Origin: Polaromonas sp.
Lineage (GTDB): Bacteria; Pseudomonadota; Gammaproteobacteria; Burkholderiales; Burkholderiaceae_C
Assembly (NCBI GenBank): GCA_021731285.1
Contig: JAKFXR010000024.1
Location: 1-64,000, forward strand
DNA length: 64,000 nt
Reading direction: 5' to 3'
The notes below the pieces were generated by a model. The model was not told the origin of the DNA. It saw nothing but the letters and a program-made list of their open reading frames with translations, and did not search any database. This document shows positions 17,430 through 25,520 of this stretch, piece after piece; positions within the stretch are counted from its first letter, which is position 1; each line of letters begins with the position of its first letter. Position numbers and translations under genes: made by a program.

Positions 17430-18203
17430 ATGAGTGCCTTCAACGAAGAAACCGTCCTGTCCGTGCATCACTGGACCGACCGCCTGTTTACCTTCACCAC
17501 CACCCGCGACACCTCGCTGCGCTTCAGCAACGGCCATTTCACGATGATAGGGCTGCGTGTCAATGACAAGCCGCTGCTGCGCGCCTACAGCATCGTCAGC
17601 CCCAACCATGAAGAGCACCTGGAGTTTCTGAGCATCAAGGTGGCAGACGGGCCGCTGACTTCCCGCCTGCAGCACATCAAGGTGGGCGACAAGATCATCG
17701 TCGGACGCAAGCCGACCGGGACCCTGGTCATTGACTACCTGCTCCCCGGCAAGCGGCTGTACCTGCTGTCGACGGGCACCGGCCTGGCGCCGTTCATGAG
17801 CATCATCCGGGACCCGGCCACCTATGAGCAGTTTGAGCAGATCGTGCTGGTGCACGGCGTGCGCCAGACCGACGAGCTGGCCTACCATGACCTGGTCGTC
17901 GACCACCTGCCCCAGCACGAGTTTCTTGGCGAAATGGTCGCCAAACAGCTTCTTTACTACCCCACCGTCACCCGCGAGAGTTACCGCAACATGGGTCGGG
18001 TGACCGATCTGATTGAAAACGGCAAGATGCTGGCCGACCTGAAACTTCCGTCACTGGACCCGGCCAACGACCGCGTGATGATTTGCGGCAGCCCGGGCAT
18101 GCTCAAGGATTTGAAGCATTTGCTGGAGACGCGGGGTTTCAAGGAAGGCAATACCTCCAAGCCCGGTGACTTCGTCATTGAGCGTGCATTCGCCGAGCAG
18201 TAG
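17430..18203 (+). CDS. fpr: Ferredoxin/flavodoxin-NADP+ reductase
   Basis: 257 aa from the ATG at 17430; the track start is 70 codons upstream in intergenic sequence. The FAD-binding motif RAYSIVSPNHEEHLEF and the NADP-binding STGTGLAPFMSIIRDP and VMICGSPGMLKDLK mark the bacterial FPR family. The C-terminus VIERAFAEQ is typical of the subclass ending in Ala/Phe-containing tails and not in the plant-type Tyr. It transfers electrons between NADPH and ferredoxin or flavodoxin, often in oxidative stress. No good ribosome-binding site is visible. A GC-rich repeat starts 4 bp after the stop. Confidence 0.92.
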   Translation: MSAFNEETVLSVHHWTDRLFTFTTTRDTSLRFSNGHFTMIGLRVNDKPLLRAYSIVSPNHEEHLEFLSIKVADGPLTSRLQHIKVGDKIIVGRKPTGTLVIDYLLPGKRLYLLSTGTGLAPFMSIIRDPATYEQFEQIVLVHGVRQTDELAYHDLVVDHLPQHEFLGEMVAKQLLYYPTVTRESYRNMGRVTDLIENGKMLADLKLPSLDPANDRVMICGSPGMLKDLKHLLETRGFKEGNTSKPGDFVIERAFAEQ

Positions 18204-18206
18204 ATG

Positions 18207-18299
18207 GCCCCCACGCTTGTCACTGCGTGTACTGCGCTGCCCCCCGAGGGGGCCGCTGCGCCTGCGGGCTGGCAAAGCCAGACCCGCGGCCCCTGCTGG
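18207..18299 (+). repeat. GC-rich intergenic repeat, copy A
   Basis: A block of about 90 bp with a TGCCCCCCGAGGGGGC hairpin core, closely matching 60944-61036 and an inverted, diverged copy at 59904-59995. All copies lie between genes, starting a few bases after a stop codon here. Similar elements are, to my knowledge, common in Comamonadaceae genomes. It may act as a terminator or RNA-stability hairpin. Confidence 0.75.
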
Positions 18300-18337
18300 G
18301 CTGGAGAGCCTTCGCCCACGCCTGTCATCCATTGACC

Positions 18338-18943
18338 ATGCCGTCGATTCTGTCGCCGACGAAAGAGGAACTGGCGGCGCTGGAGCCGCTGGACCGGCTA
18401 GGATTGGCCGACATCTTTCTTGTCACCACGCGCGAACAGGCCGACCAGGCTTACACAACACTGGCCCCCTGCTCGGCACTGGGCTTTGATACCGAATCCA
18501 AACCCACCTTTTTCAGGGATCAGGTGTCCGAAGGACCGCACGTTGTGCAGTTCGCCACACTGCACAAGGCCTATGTGTTCCAGTTGCACGATGCGGGGTG
18601 CCGGGAGGTGGTCTCTGCCCTGCTCGTTTCAGCCAACATTGCCAAAGTGGGCTTCGGGCTGGCAGGCGACCATCAGCAAATCCGACGCACCCTGGGTGTG
18701 GAGCCTCACAATGTGCTGGACCTCAATGTGATTTTCAGGAAACAGGGGTACGTCAAGGAGCTCGGCGTGCGCGGGGCGGTGGCGGTGCTGTTCAATCGCC
18801 GGTTTCTCAAGTCAAGGAAAGCCACCACCTCGAACTGGGCCAACCGGCAGCTTTCAGAGAGCCAGATTGTGTATGCCGCCAATGACGCCTGGGCGGCCAT
18901 GAAGGTTTTTCACGCGCTGGGCTCGCCCTCGGTCCCGGCCTGA
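18338..18943 (+). CDS. 3'-5' exonuclease, DEDDy (RNase D/WRN-like) family
   Basis: 201 aa from the ATG at 18338, after the repeat. The three exonuclease motifs are present: ExoI GFDTESKP (Asp and Glu), ExoII KVGFGLAGDHQQI (Asp) and ExoIII YAANDAWAAMKV (Tyr-x3-Asp), making it DEDDy. There is no HRDC or helicase domain, so it is a stand-alone nuclease like small WRN-exo homologues. The nucleic-acid target is unknown. The 3' end overlaps the convergent DUF6172-like gene by 34 bp. Confidence 0.85.
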   Translation: MPSILSPTKEELAALEPLDRLGLADIFLVTTREQADQAYTTLAPCSALGFDTESKPTFFRDQVSEGPHVVQFATLHKAYVFQLHDAGCREVVSALLVSANIAKVGFGLAGDHQQIRRTLGVEPHNVLDLNVIFRKQGYVKELGVRGAVAVLFNRRFLKSRKATTSNWANRQLSESQIVYAANDAWAAMKVFHALGSPSVPA

Positions 18944-19242
18944 GGACCAGCCTCTGCTGGCCTGGCCTTGCGGTGGCCCGCCTTGGCAAGCAACTCAAGA
19001 TAAAACGAATCCGCGCCCTCCTTGGCCGCTGCATCCACCAGGGGAATGATGGTTGCGAAATGCACCACCGCGGCAGTTTCTTCAGTGCTGCCGAAGCGGC
19101 AATCAAAATCCCAGAAGTCGACGCCCTCTGGCAAGGCCACGCGCCGCTGCCTCTTCACATATTTTCGGATGTCGTGCTTGACCGCGTCCAGCAAGCGGTC
19201 ACGGTTTTTGCCTTCGATGTTGAGTTTGAATGTTTTTTTCAT
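18910..19242 (-). CDS. DUF6172-like small protein
   Basis: 110 aa beginning MKKTFKLNIEGKNRDRLLDA, followed by IRKYVKRQRRVALPEGVDFW. This pattern matches DUF6172, a short family of unknown function that I recall from beta- and gammaproteobacteria. The N-terminal half is basic and may contact nucleic acid; the C-terminal tail after residue 95 is Ala/Gly/Glu-rich and probably disordered. Its end overlaps the exonuclease gene on the opposite strand by 34 bp. Confidence 0.7.
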   Translation of the reverse strand: MKKTFKLNIEGKNRDRLLDAVKHDIRKYVKRQRRVALPEGVDFWDFDCRFGSTEETAAVVHFATIIPLVDAAAKEGADSFYLELLAKAGHRKARPAEAGPQAGTEGEPSA

Positions 19243-19381
19243 GGCTGCCTTTGCCGGGTCTGCATCTTCACAAGGTCAGAATCTCCCCAATGAAGTGATT
19301 CGCAAGCGTCTGATTATGCGGGTTGCGCTAACACGAAGCCTTAAACTGGATGCCCGCCCCTCAAACGCAAAGCCCCTGCTC

Positions 19382-20629
19382 ATGCCGTTTTCCTCATTGG
19401 GTTTGCACCCTGCCTTGCTGCGCGCCGTCAGCGACAAGGCCTATCTCGCGCCCACCGCCATCCAGGCCGCCGCCATACCTGCGGTGCTGCAGGGACGCGA
19501 TGTGCTGGGTTCGGCGCAAACCGGCTCGGGAAAGACAGCTGCCTTTGTCCTGCCTCTCCTGCAACAACTGCAGCAGGCACTGGGCGAAAAACCAAAACGC
19601 GCCCGGGTACTGGTTCTGGTGCCTACGCGCGAACTGGCAACGCAGGTCGGTGAAACCATGCGCGGCTTTTCGCAGCATTTGCCGCAAGCGGTGAAAGTGT
19701 CCACCGTGTTTGGCGGAGTGTCCATCAACCCGCAGATGATGCATCTTCGCGGTGGAACCGACATCGTGGTCGCCACACCTGGGCGTCTGCTGGATTTGCT
19801 GGGACACAACGCACTCGTGCTGTCCGGTGTTTCGGCGCTGGTGCTTGATGAAGCTGATCGCCTGCTGGACCTGGGTTTTGCAGAGGAACTGGGGCGCATC
19901 CTGGCCCTGCTGCCGGCGCAGCGGCAAAACCTGTTTTTCTCGGCAACATTTCCGGCCAGTGTCCAGGCGCTGGCCGACCAGATGCTGCGCAACCCGGTTC
20001 GCATTGAAGGCCTGCCCGAGGCGCAAGGCAAGCCGGACATTCTTCAACGCGCCATCGCCGTGGATGCAGGGCGGCGCACCCAGTTGCTGCGCCATCTCAT
20101 TGAGCAAAACGGCTGGAAACGGGTGCTTGTTTTTGTAGCCACCAAACACGCTGCCGAAACGGTGGCCGACAAATTGCGCAAGGTACGCATCAATGCCGAG
20201 CCTTTCCACGGCGAGTTGAGCCAGGGCAAACGCACGCAGGTGCTCGCGGACTTCAAGGCCTCACGATTAAAAGTGGTGATAGCCACCGATGTTGCCGCCC
20301 GCGGCGTGGACATCGCCGAGCTGCCCGTGGTGGTGAACTACGACCTCCCGCGCTCGCCGGTTGACTACATTCACCGCATAGGGCGCACGGGACGGGCCGG
20401 GCAAAGCGGCGTGGCGCTGAGCTTTGTCAGCGCCGGCACCGAATCGCATTTTCGCCTGATCGAAAAACGCCAGCGCCTGAACCTGCCACGCGAGCAGATC
20501 GAGGGGTTCGAGCCGGAGCAGACAGATGCGCTGGCAGCGCCATCAACCGGCGGCATCAAGGGTAAGCGTCCGAGCAAAAAGGACAAACTCCGGGCTGCCC
20601 AGAGCAGTGAGCCAGCAGACCCGGCGTGA
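19382..20629 (+). CDS. DEAD-box ATP-dependent RNA helicase, RhlE-like
   Basis: 415 aa from the ATG at 19382 (MPFSSLGLHPALL). An in-frame ATG at 19316 would add 22 residues; neither has a strong ribosome-binding site. All DEAD-box motifs are present: Q-motif region APTAIQAAAIPAV, Walker A AQTGSGKT, PTRELA, GG, TPGRLLD, DEAD in VLDEADRLLD, SAT in FSATFP, and HRIGRTGRAG. GGVSINPQM and the short basic C-terminal tail (KGKRPSKKDKLRA) are RhlE-like. It remodels RNA, probably in ribosome assembly or RNA decay. The track start at 19022 runs through the DUF6172 gene and is rejected. Confidence 0.92.
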   Translation: MPFSSLGLHPALLRAVSDKAYLAPTAIQAAAIPAVLQGRDVLGSAQTGSGKTAAFVLPLLQQLQQALGEKPKRARVLVLVPTRELATQVGETMRGFSQHLPQAVKVSTVFGGVSINPQMMHLRGGTDIVVATPGRLLDLLGHNALVLSGVSALVLDEADRLLDLGFAEELGRILALLPAQRQNLFFSATFPASVQALADQMLRNPVRIEGLPEAQGKPDILQRAIAVDAGRRTQLLRHLIEQNGWKRVLVFVATKHAAETVADKLRKVRINAEPFHGELSQGKRTQVLADFKASRLKVVIATDVAARGVDIAELPVVVNYDLPRSPVDYIHRIGRTGRAGQSGVALSFVSAGTESHFRLIEKRQRLNLPREQIEGFEPEQTDALAAPSTGGIKGKRPSKKDKLRAAQSSEPADPA

Positions 20630-20843
20630 GGCTTACCTTTTCTGACAAAAATCTGACGAAATACTTCCCCCGGGAAACGGCTGGAACTGCCGCCTCCCTC
20701 CTCAGGGTGGCGCCCCGCAGGTCGGCACGTAAAACTACCTAAGTCCTAACCCGCTCACGCAGCACCCCCCTGCTCGTTAGCATCCAGCTCTCAGTTGCGG
20801 GCCTGCGCGTCCGTTACTTCAACTTCTGTAGCCGGAGAGCAAT

Positions 20844-21617
20844 TTGTCAGCGGAGTTTATTCTTGAGACACGTGGCTTGACCAAGGAATTCAAGGGATTC
20901 GTGGCCGTCAACAAGGTGGACCTGAAGGTTCAACGCGGTCACATCCATGCCTTGATCGGTCCTAACGGTGCTGGCAAAACCACGTTCTTCAATCTGCTGA
21001 CCAAGTTTCTGCCTCCGACTTCGGGCACCATTGTTTTCAACGGCACGGATATCACGACAGAAAAGCCCGCGCAGACTGCGCGTCGCGGCATCGTGCGCTC
21101 CTTCCAGATCTCCGCCGTGTTCCCGCACATGACCGTGCTTGAGAATGTACGCGCCGCATTGCAGCGCAATCTGGGCACCTCATTTCATTTCTGGAAAGCA
21201 GAAGACACGCTGGTTCATCTCCACGAGCGTGCGCGACAGTTGCTGGCGGAGGTGGACCTGCAGGACTTTGCCGACGAGATGACGGTCAACCTGCCCTACG
21301 GCCGTAAACGCGCGCTGGAGCTCGCAACCACCATGGCGCTGGAGCCCGAGCTGATGCTGCTGGACGAACCAACACAGGGCATGGGCCATGAAGACGTGCA
21401 CCGCGTGACCGAGCTGATCAAGAAGGTTTCGGCAGGGCGCACCATTTTGATGGTGGAACACAACATGAGCGTGGTGGCGTCGATTGCCGACCGCATCACG
21501 GTGCTGCAGCGCGGCGCCATCATCGCCGATGGCCCCTATGCAGAAGTCTCTGCCAATCCGCTGGTCATCGAGGCCTACATGGGCACAACCGATACAGCTT
21601 TGCAGGGAGCGCACTAG
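20844..21617 (+). CDS. livG: LIV-type ABC transporter ATP-binding protein (LivG-like), system 2
   Basis: 257 aa with a TTG start at 20844, supported by GGAG six bases upstream and by MSAEFILETRGLTKEF aligning with family starts. Walker A GPNGAGKTT, RSFQISAVFPHMTVLEN, signature NLPYGRKRALE and Walker B LMLLDEPTQGMGHED are visible. First gene of the plus-strand operon livG-livF-binding protein-livH-livM. A 214-bp gap upstream, after the helicase gene, contains its promoter; no operator could be identified. Confidence 0.92.
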   Translation: MSAEFILETRGLTKEFKGFVAVNKVDLKVQRGHIHALIGPNGAGKTTFFNLLTKFLPPTSGTIVFNGTDITTEKPAQTARRGIVRSFQISAVFPHMTVLENVRAALQRNLGTSFHFWKAEDTLVHLHERARQLLAEVDLQDFADEMTVNLPYGRKRALELATTMALEPELMLLDEPTQGMGHEDVHRVTELIKKVSAGRTILMVEHNMSVVASIADRITVLQRGAIIADGPYAEVSANPLVIEAYMGTTDTALQGAH

Positions 21618-22322
21618 ATGTCCAAGGAACTCCTGCGCATCGCCGACCTGCACGCCTGGTATGGCGAGTCCCACATCCTTCATGGGGTTGACCTCTCGGT
21701 CAACGAAGGCGAAGTGGTTTGCCTGCTGGGCCGCAATGGCGCCGGGCGCACCACCACCATGCGGGCGATTGTCGGGCTGACCGGAACGCGCAAAGGTTCA
21801 ATCAGGATCAACGGCGAGGAAGCGATCAAACTGGCGCCGCACAAGATTGCACGTCTGGGCGTGGGCTACTGCCCGGAAGAGCGCGGCATTTTTGCCAGCC
21901 TCACCGCCGAAGAAAACCTGATGCTGCCGCCCACCATTGCGACCGGCGGCATGAGCATCGAAGAGATTTACGCGATGTTTCCCAACCTGAAGGAGCGCGC
22001 CAGCAGCCCCGGCACCCGCCTGTCGGGTGGTGAGCAACAGATGCTGGCTGTGGCGCGCATCTTGCGCACCGGCGCGCGTCTGCTGCTGCTGGACGAAATT
22101 TCCGAGGGCCTGGCTCCGGTGATCGTGCAAAAGCTCGCAGAAATGATTCGCACCCTCAAGGCCAAGGGCTACACGGTTGTCCTGGTTGAGCAGAATTTCC
22201 GCTTTGCCGCGCCGCTGGCTGACCGCTTCTACATCATGGAGCATGGCCACATCGTCAAACAGTTTGCCCAGTCTGAGCTGACCCAGAACATGGGAATGCT
22301 GCAGGAGTACCTCGGGGTGTAG
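21618..22322 (+). CDS. livF: LIV-type ABC transporter ATP-binding protein (LivF-like), system 2
   Basis: 234 aa, starting on the base after the livG stop codon, so translation is likely coupled. Walker A is GRNGAGRTTT, with Arg replacing the usual invariant Lys of GxxGxGK(S/T). This is read directly from the sequence and is odd for an ATPase subunit. Signature LSGGEQQML, Walker B LLLLDEISEGLAP (Ile where most have Pro) and VEQNFRFAA are otherwise LivF-like. The livG partner has an intact Walker A, so one of the two ATP sites may be degenerate. Confidence 0.9.
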   Translation: MSKELLRIADLHAWYGESHILHGVDLSVNEGEVVCLLGRNGAGRTTTMRAIVGLTGTRKGSIRINGEEAIKLAPHKIARLGVGYCPEERGIFASLTAEENLMLPPTIATGGMSIEEIYAMFPNLKERASSPGTRLSGGEQQMLAVARILRTGARLLLLDEISEGLAPVIVQKLAEMIRTLKAKGYTVVLVEQNFRFAAPLADRFYIMEHGHIVKQFAQSELTQNMGMLQEYLGV

Positions 22323-22384
22323 GCCATCAGCCCCGCCTCTTGTTCCTTCTCTGTTTTTTTCTTTTTACACCCGGAGACTTCACC

Positions 22385-23572
22385 ATGAAACTTAAAACCC
22401 TTGTTGCTTCCCTGGCCATCGGCCTTGGCGCTGTGAGCGCGCTTGCGCAAAACACCGGCCCGGTCAAGATCGGCTTCATCACCGACATGTCCAGCCTGTA
22501 TGCCGACATCGACGGACCCGCCGGCGCTGAAATGGTCAAGTGGGCCGCTCAGGATTTCGGCGGCAAGGTCCTGGGCCGCCCGATCGAGGTGCTCAGCGCT
22601 GACCATCAAAACAAGGCCGACGTTGCCAGCTCCAAGGCTAGAGAGTGGATCGACAAGGACGGCCTGTCCATGCTGATGGGCGGCACCAACTCCGGCACCG
22701 CGATTGCGATGTCCAAGGTGGCGACTGAGAAAAAGCGTCCCTTCATCGTCATCGGCGCCGGCTCCGCCCGCCTGACCAACGAGGACTGCTCCAACTACAA
22801 CATCCACTACGCCTACGACACGGTGTCCCTGGCCAAGGTGGCCGGATCGGCGCTGGTCAAGGCCGGCAACAAGAACTGGTACTTTCTGACGGCTGACTAT
22901 GCTTTCGGCAAATCGCTGGAAGCTGACGCAACGACAGTGGTGAAGGCCAACGGCGGCACGGTCGCCGGCTCGGTGGTCCACCCGCTCAATGCCTCGGACT
23001 TCTCCTCTTTCCTGCTGCAGGCGCAGGGCTCCAAGGCCCAGATCCTCGGCCTGGCCAACGCCGGCGGTGACTTCACCAACGCCATGAAAGCCGCCAAGGA
23101 ATTCGGCATCAACAAGACCATGAAAATCGCCGGTCTGCTGGTGTTCATCAACGACGTGCACAGCCTGGGTCTGGCCAACACCGAAGGTCTTCAACTGGCC
23201 GACAGCTGGTACTGGAACCAGGACGACGCGTCACGCAAGTTTGCCAAGCGTTTCTTTGACAAGTACAAGCGCATGCCGTCGAGCCTGCAGGCTGCTGACT
23301 ACTCCGCAACCACCAGCTACCTGAAAGCCGTGCAAGCCGCGGGCACCACGGACGCCGACAAGGTGATGGCCACGCTCAAGGGCATGAAGATCGATGACTT
23401 CTATAACAAGGGCCAGATTCGCGCTGACGGCCGCATGATTCACGACATGTACCTCTACCAGGTCAAGTCAAGCAAGGAATCGACTACGCCATGGGACTAC
23501 TACAAACTGGTAGCCAAGGTGCCTGGCGATCAGGCTTTCACCACCGTGGCTGAGTCCAAGTGTAAAAAATAA
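22385..23572 (+). CDS. LIV-type ABC transporter substrate-binding protein, system 2
   Basis: 395 aa from the ATG at 22385 with GGAG upstream. A signal peptide ends at SALAQ. The mature protein begins TGPVKIGFITDMSSLYADID, continues with KWAAQDFGGKVLGRPIEVLS and has GGTNSGTAIAMSKVATEK, the pattern of LivJ-like proteins often found with aromatic-acid or amino-acid importers. Two Cys are conserved-looking (NEDCSNYN and the last ESKCKK) and could pair. It sits between livF and livH, and a GC-rich hairpin follows its stop. Confidence 0.91.
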   Translation: MKLKTLVASLAIGLGAVSALAQNTGPVKIGFITDMSSLYADIDGPAGAEMVKWAAQDFGGKVLGRPIEVLSADHQNKADVASSKAREWIDKDGLSMLMGGTNSGTAIAMSKVATEKKRPFIVIGAGSARLTNEDCSNYNIHYAYDTVSLAKVAGSALVKAGNKNWYFLTADYAFGKSLEADATTVVKANGGTVAGSVVHPLNASDFSSFLLQAQGSKAQILGLANAGGDFTNAMKAAKEFGINKTMKIAGLLVFINDVHSLGLANTEGLQLADSWYWNQDDASRKFAKRFFDKYKRMPSSLQAADYSATTSYLKAVQAAGTTDADKVMATLKGMKIDDFYNKGQIRADGRMIHDMYLYQVKSSKESTTPWDYYKLVAKVPGDQAFTTVAESKCKK

Positions 23573-23587
23573 GAAGTTGTTCAGGAA

Positions 23588-23610
23588 GCAGCCGGCCCCG
23601 CGCCGGCTGC
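23588..23610 (+). promoter_or_regulatory. Intra-operon hairpin after the binding-protein gene
   Basis: GCAGCCGGC and GCCGGCTGC form a perfect 9-bp stem with a 5-nt loop, 15 bp after the binding-protein stop and 28 bp before livH. There is no T-run, so full termination is unlikely. Such hairpins often protect the upstream mRNA and raise binding-protein levels above those of the permeases. Confidence 0.55.
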
Positions 23611-23638
23611 GGCTTGTGAATTTGAATCATTGGTGGTT

Positions 23639-24523
23639 ATGGAAATATTCGGCATCCCGCATCAGGCATTTCTGGGTCAGTTGCTGCTCGGCCTGGTCAA
23701 CGGCGCGTTTTACGCCATGCTCAGCCTCGGCCTGGCGGTCATCTTCGGCCTGCTGGACATCGTCAACTTCGCGCACGGCGCTTTGTACATGCTGGGCGCG
23801 TTCGCGGCCTGGATCATGCTCGATCAATGGGGTGTGAACTACTGGTTCGCGCTCATCCTGGCGCCACTCGCGGTGGGCGCGCTGGGCGTGGTCATCGAGC
23901 GGCTTTTTCTCAAACACCTTTATGGGCTGGACCCGTTGTACGGGTTGCTTCTGACCTTTGGCCTGTCGCTGATTCTCGAAGGCGTGTTCCGCGAGTTGTA
24001 TGGCGCTTCAGGCCAGTCCTACCCCGTGCCCGAGCTGCTCTCAGGTGCGACCAACCTCGGCTTCATGGTACTTCCCAACTACCGGGCCTGGGTGGTGTTT
24101 GCTTCGCTCGTCGTGTGCCTGGGCACCTGGTTCCTGATCGAACGCACCCGTCTGGGCGCCTACCTGCGCGCCGGCACCGAAAACGCCAAGCTGGTGCAGG
24201 CCTTTGGCGTCAATGTGCCGCTGATGGTCATGCTGACCTACGGCGCTGGCGCTGCGCTTGCCGGGCTGGCCGGTGTACTGGCAGCTCCGATCATCCAGGT
24301 CTCGCCGCTCATGGGCTCCAACCTGATCATCGTCGTGTTCGCGGTCGTCGTGATTGGCGGCATGGGCTCCATCCTCGGCTCGGTCATCACCGGGCTTGCC
24401 CTTGGCGTGGTCGAAGGCCTGACCCGCGTGTTTTATCCCGAGGCCTCCAGCGTCGTGGTTTTCGTGGTCATGGTCATTGTGCTGATGCTGCGGCCTGCTG
24501 GCCTGTTCGGAAAAGAAGCTTGA
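23639..24523 (+). CDS. livH: LIV-type ABC transporter permease (LivH-like), system 2
   Basis: 294 aa from the ATG at 23639; an in-frame TTG lies 9 bases upstream. Eight or so membrane segments are visible, with the family motif GLLDIVNFAHGALYMLGAF near the N-terminus and VVVIGGMGSILGSVITGLAL near the C-terminus. It forms the membrane channel with LivM. It follows the binding-protein gene and its hairpin, and ends 2 bp before livM. Confidence 0.92.
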   Translation: MEIFGIPHQAFLGQLLLGLVNGAFYAMLSLGLAVIFGLLDIVNFAHGALYMLGAFAAWIMLDQWGVNYWFALILAPLAVGALGVVIERLFLKHLYGLDPLYGLLLTFGLSLILEGVFRELYGASGQSYPVPELLSGATNLGFMVLPNYRAWVVFASLVVCLGTWFLIERTRLGAYLRAGTENAKLVQAFGVNVPLMVMLTYGAGAALAGLAGVLAAPIIQVSPLMGSNLIIVVFAVVVIGGMGSILGSVITGLALGVVEGLTRVFYPEASSVVVFVVMVIVLMLRPAGLFGKEA

Positions 24524-24525
24524 GC

Positions 24526-25518
24526 ATGACCACTTCCTCTTCGACTCCCATGACATCGATCGCCAAATACACGCGCATCACCTATATCGCCCTGCTGGCT
24601 TTTGCGCTGCTGGCGCCCATGCTCGGCCTGTACCCGGTGTTTGTAATGAAGCTTCTGTGCTTCGCACTGTTTGCCTGCGCCTTCAACCTGCTGCTGGGTT
24701 TTACCGGCTTGCTGTCCTTCGGGCATGCGGCCTTCTTCGGTTTCGCGGCCTATGTCACCGGTTACTTCATCAAGTCGCAAGGGTTCACGCCTGAGCTTGG
24801 CATTCTTGCGGGCGTCATCGTCGCCGCCTTCATCGGACTTGTGTTCGGCCTGATTGCCATTCGCCGCCAGGGCATTTATTTCGCCATGATCACACTGGCG
24901 CTGGCGCAAATGGTGTTTTTCATCTGCCTGCAGGCGTCTTTCACGGGCGGCGAAGACGGTTTGCAGGGCGTGCCACGCGGCAAGTTGTTCGGGCTGCTTG
25001 CGCTCGATGGCGACCAAACCATGTACTACGTGGTGCTGGCCATCTTCGTCGCCTGCTTCCTTGCTATCGCCCGAATCATCAACTCGCCCTTTGGCCAGGT
25101 ACTCAAGATGATCCGGGAGAACGAACCCCGCGCCATCTCACTTGGTTACGAGGTAGACCGTTACAAGCTGCTTGCGTTTGTGCTTTCAGCGGCACTGGCT
25201 GGCCTGGCTGGATCGCTCAAAACACTGGTGATGGGTTTTGCCACGCTCTCCGACGTGCATTGGTCCATGTCGGGTGAGGTGATTCTGATGAGCCTGCTCG
25301 GCGGCGTCGGCACTTTCTTCGGGCCGGTCGTCGGAGCGGGCATCGTGATCGCTCTGCAAAACCTGCTGGCCGACAAGGTCGGCTCCTGGGTGACCGTGAT
25401 CATCGGCGTGATTTTCGTGCTGTGCGTGCTGGCTTTCCGCAAAGGTGTGGTTGGCGAGTTGCAGGCCTGGCTGGAGCGCAGGCGCCGCGCCGCCGCAGCG
25501 ACGCCGGACACCCCCTGA
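24526..25518 (+). CDS. livM: LIV-type ABC transporter permease (LivM-like), system 2
   Basis: 330 aa from the ATG at 24526, two bases after the livH stop. The LivM motif LLGFTGLLSFGHAAFFGFAAY and the cytoplasmic EAA-like loop with SLLGGVGTFFGPVVGAGIVI are clear. The N-terminal 20 residues are polar (MTTSSSTPMTSIAKYTR). It is the last gene of the operon and ends 2 bp before the convergent transglutaminase gene. The track start at 23827 belongs to another frame of livH and is rejected. Confidence 0.92.
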   Translation: MTTSSSTPMTSIAKYTRITYIALLAFALLAPMLGLYPVFVMKLLCFALFACAFNLLLGFTGLLSFGHAAFFGFAAYVTGYFIKSQGFTPELGILAGVIVAAFIGLVFGLIAIRRQGIYFAMITLALAQMVFFICLQASFTGGEDGLQGVPRGKLFGLLALDGDQTMYYVVLAIFVACFLAIARIINSPFGQVLKMIRENEPRAISLGYEVDRYKLLAFVLSAALAGLAGSLKTLVMGFATLSDVHWSMSGEVILMSLLGGVGTFFGPVVGAGIVIALQNLLADKVGSWVTVIIGVIFVLCVLAFRKGVVGELQAWLERRRRAAAATPDTP

Positions 25519-25520
25519 CG

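Noticed and set aside
20630-20843. Possible riboswitch or small RNA in the 214-bp gap before LIV system 2
   Set aside because: I could not find a convincing conserved fold or terminator-antiterminator pair; it most likely holds only the promoter and a short leader.
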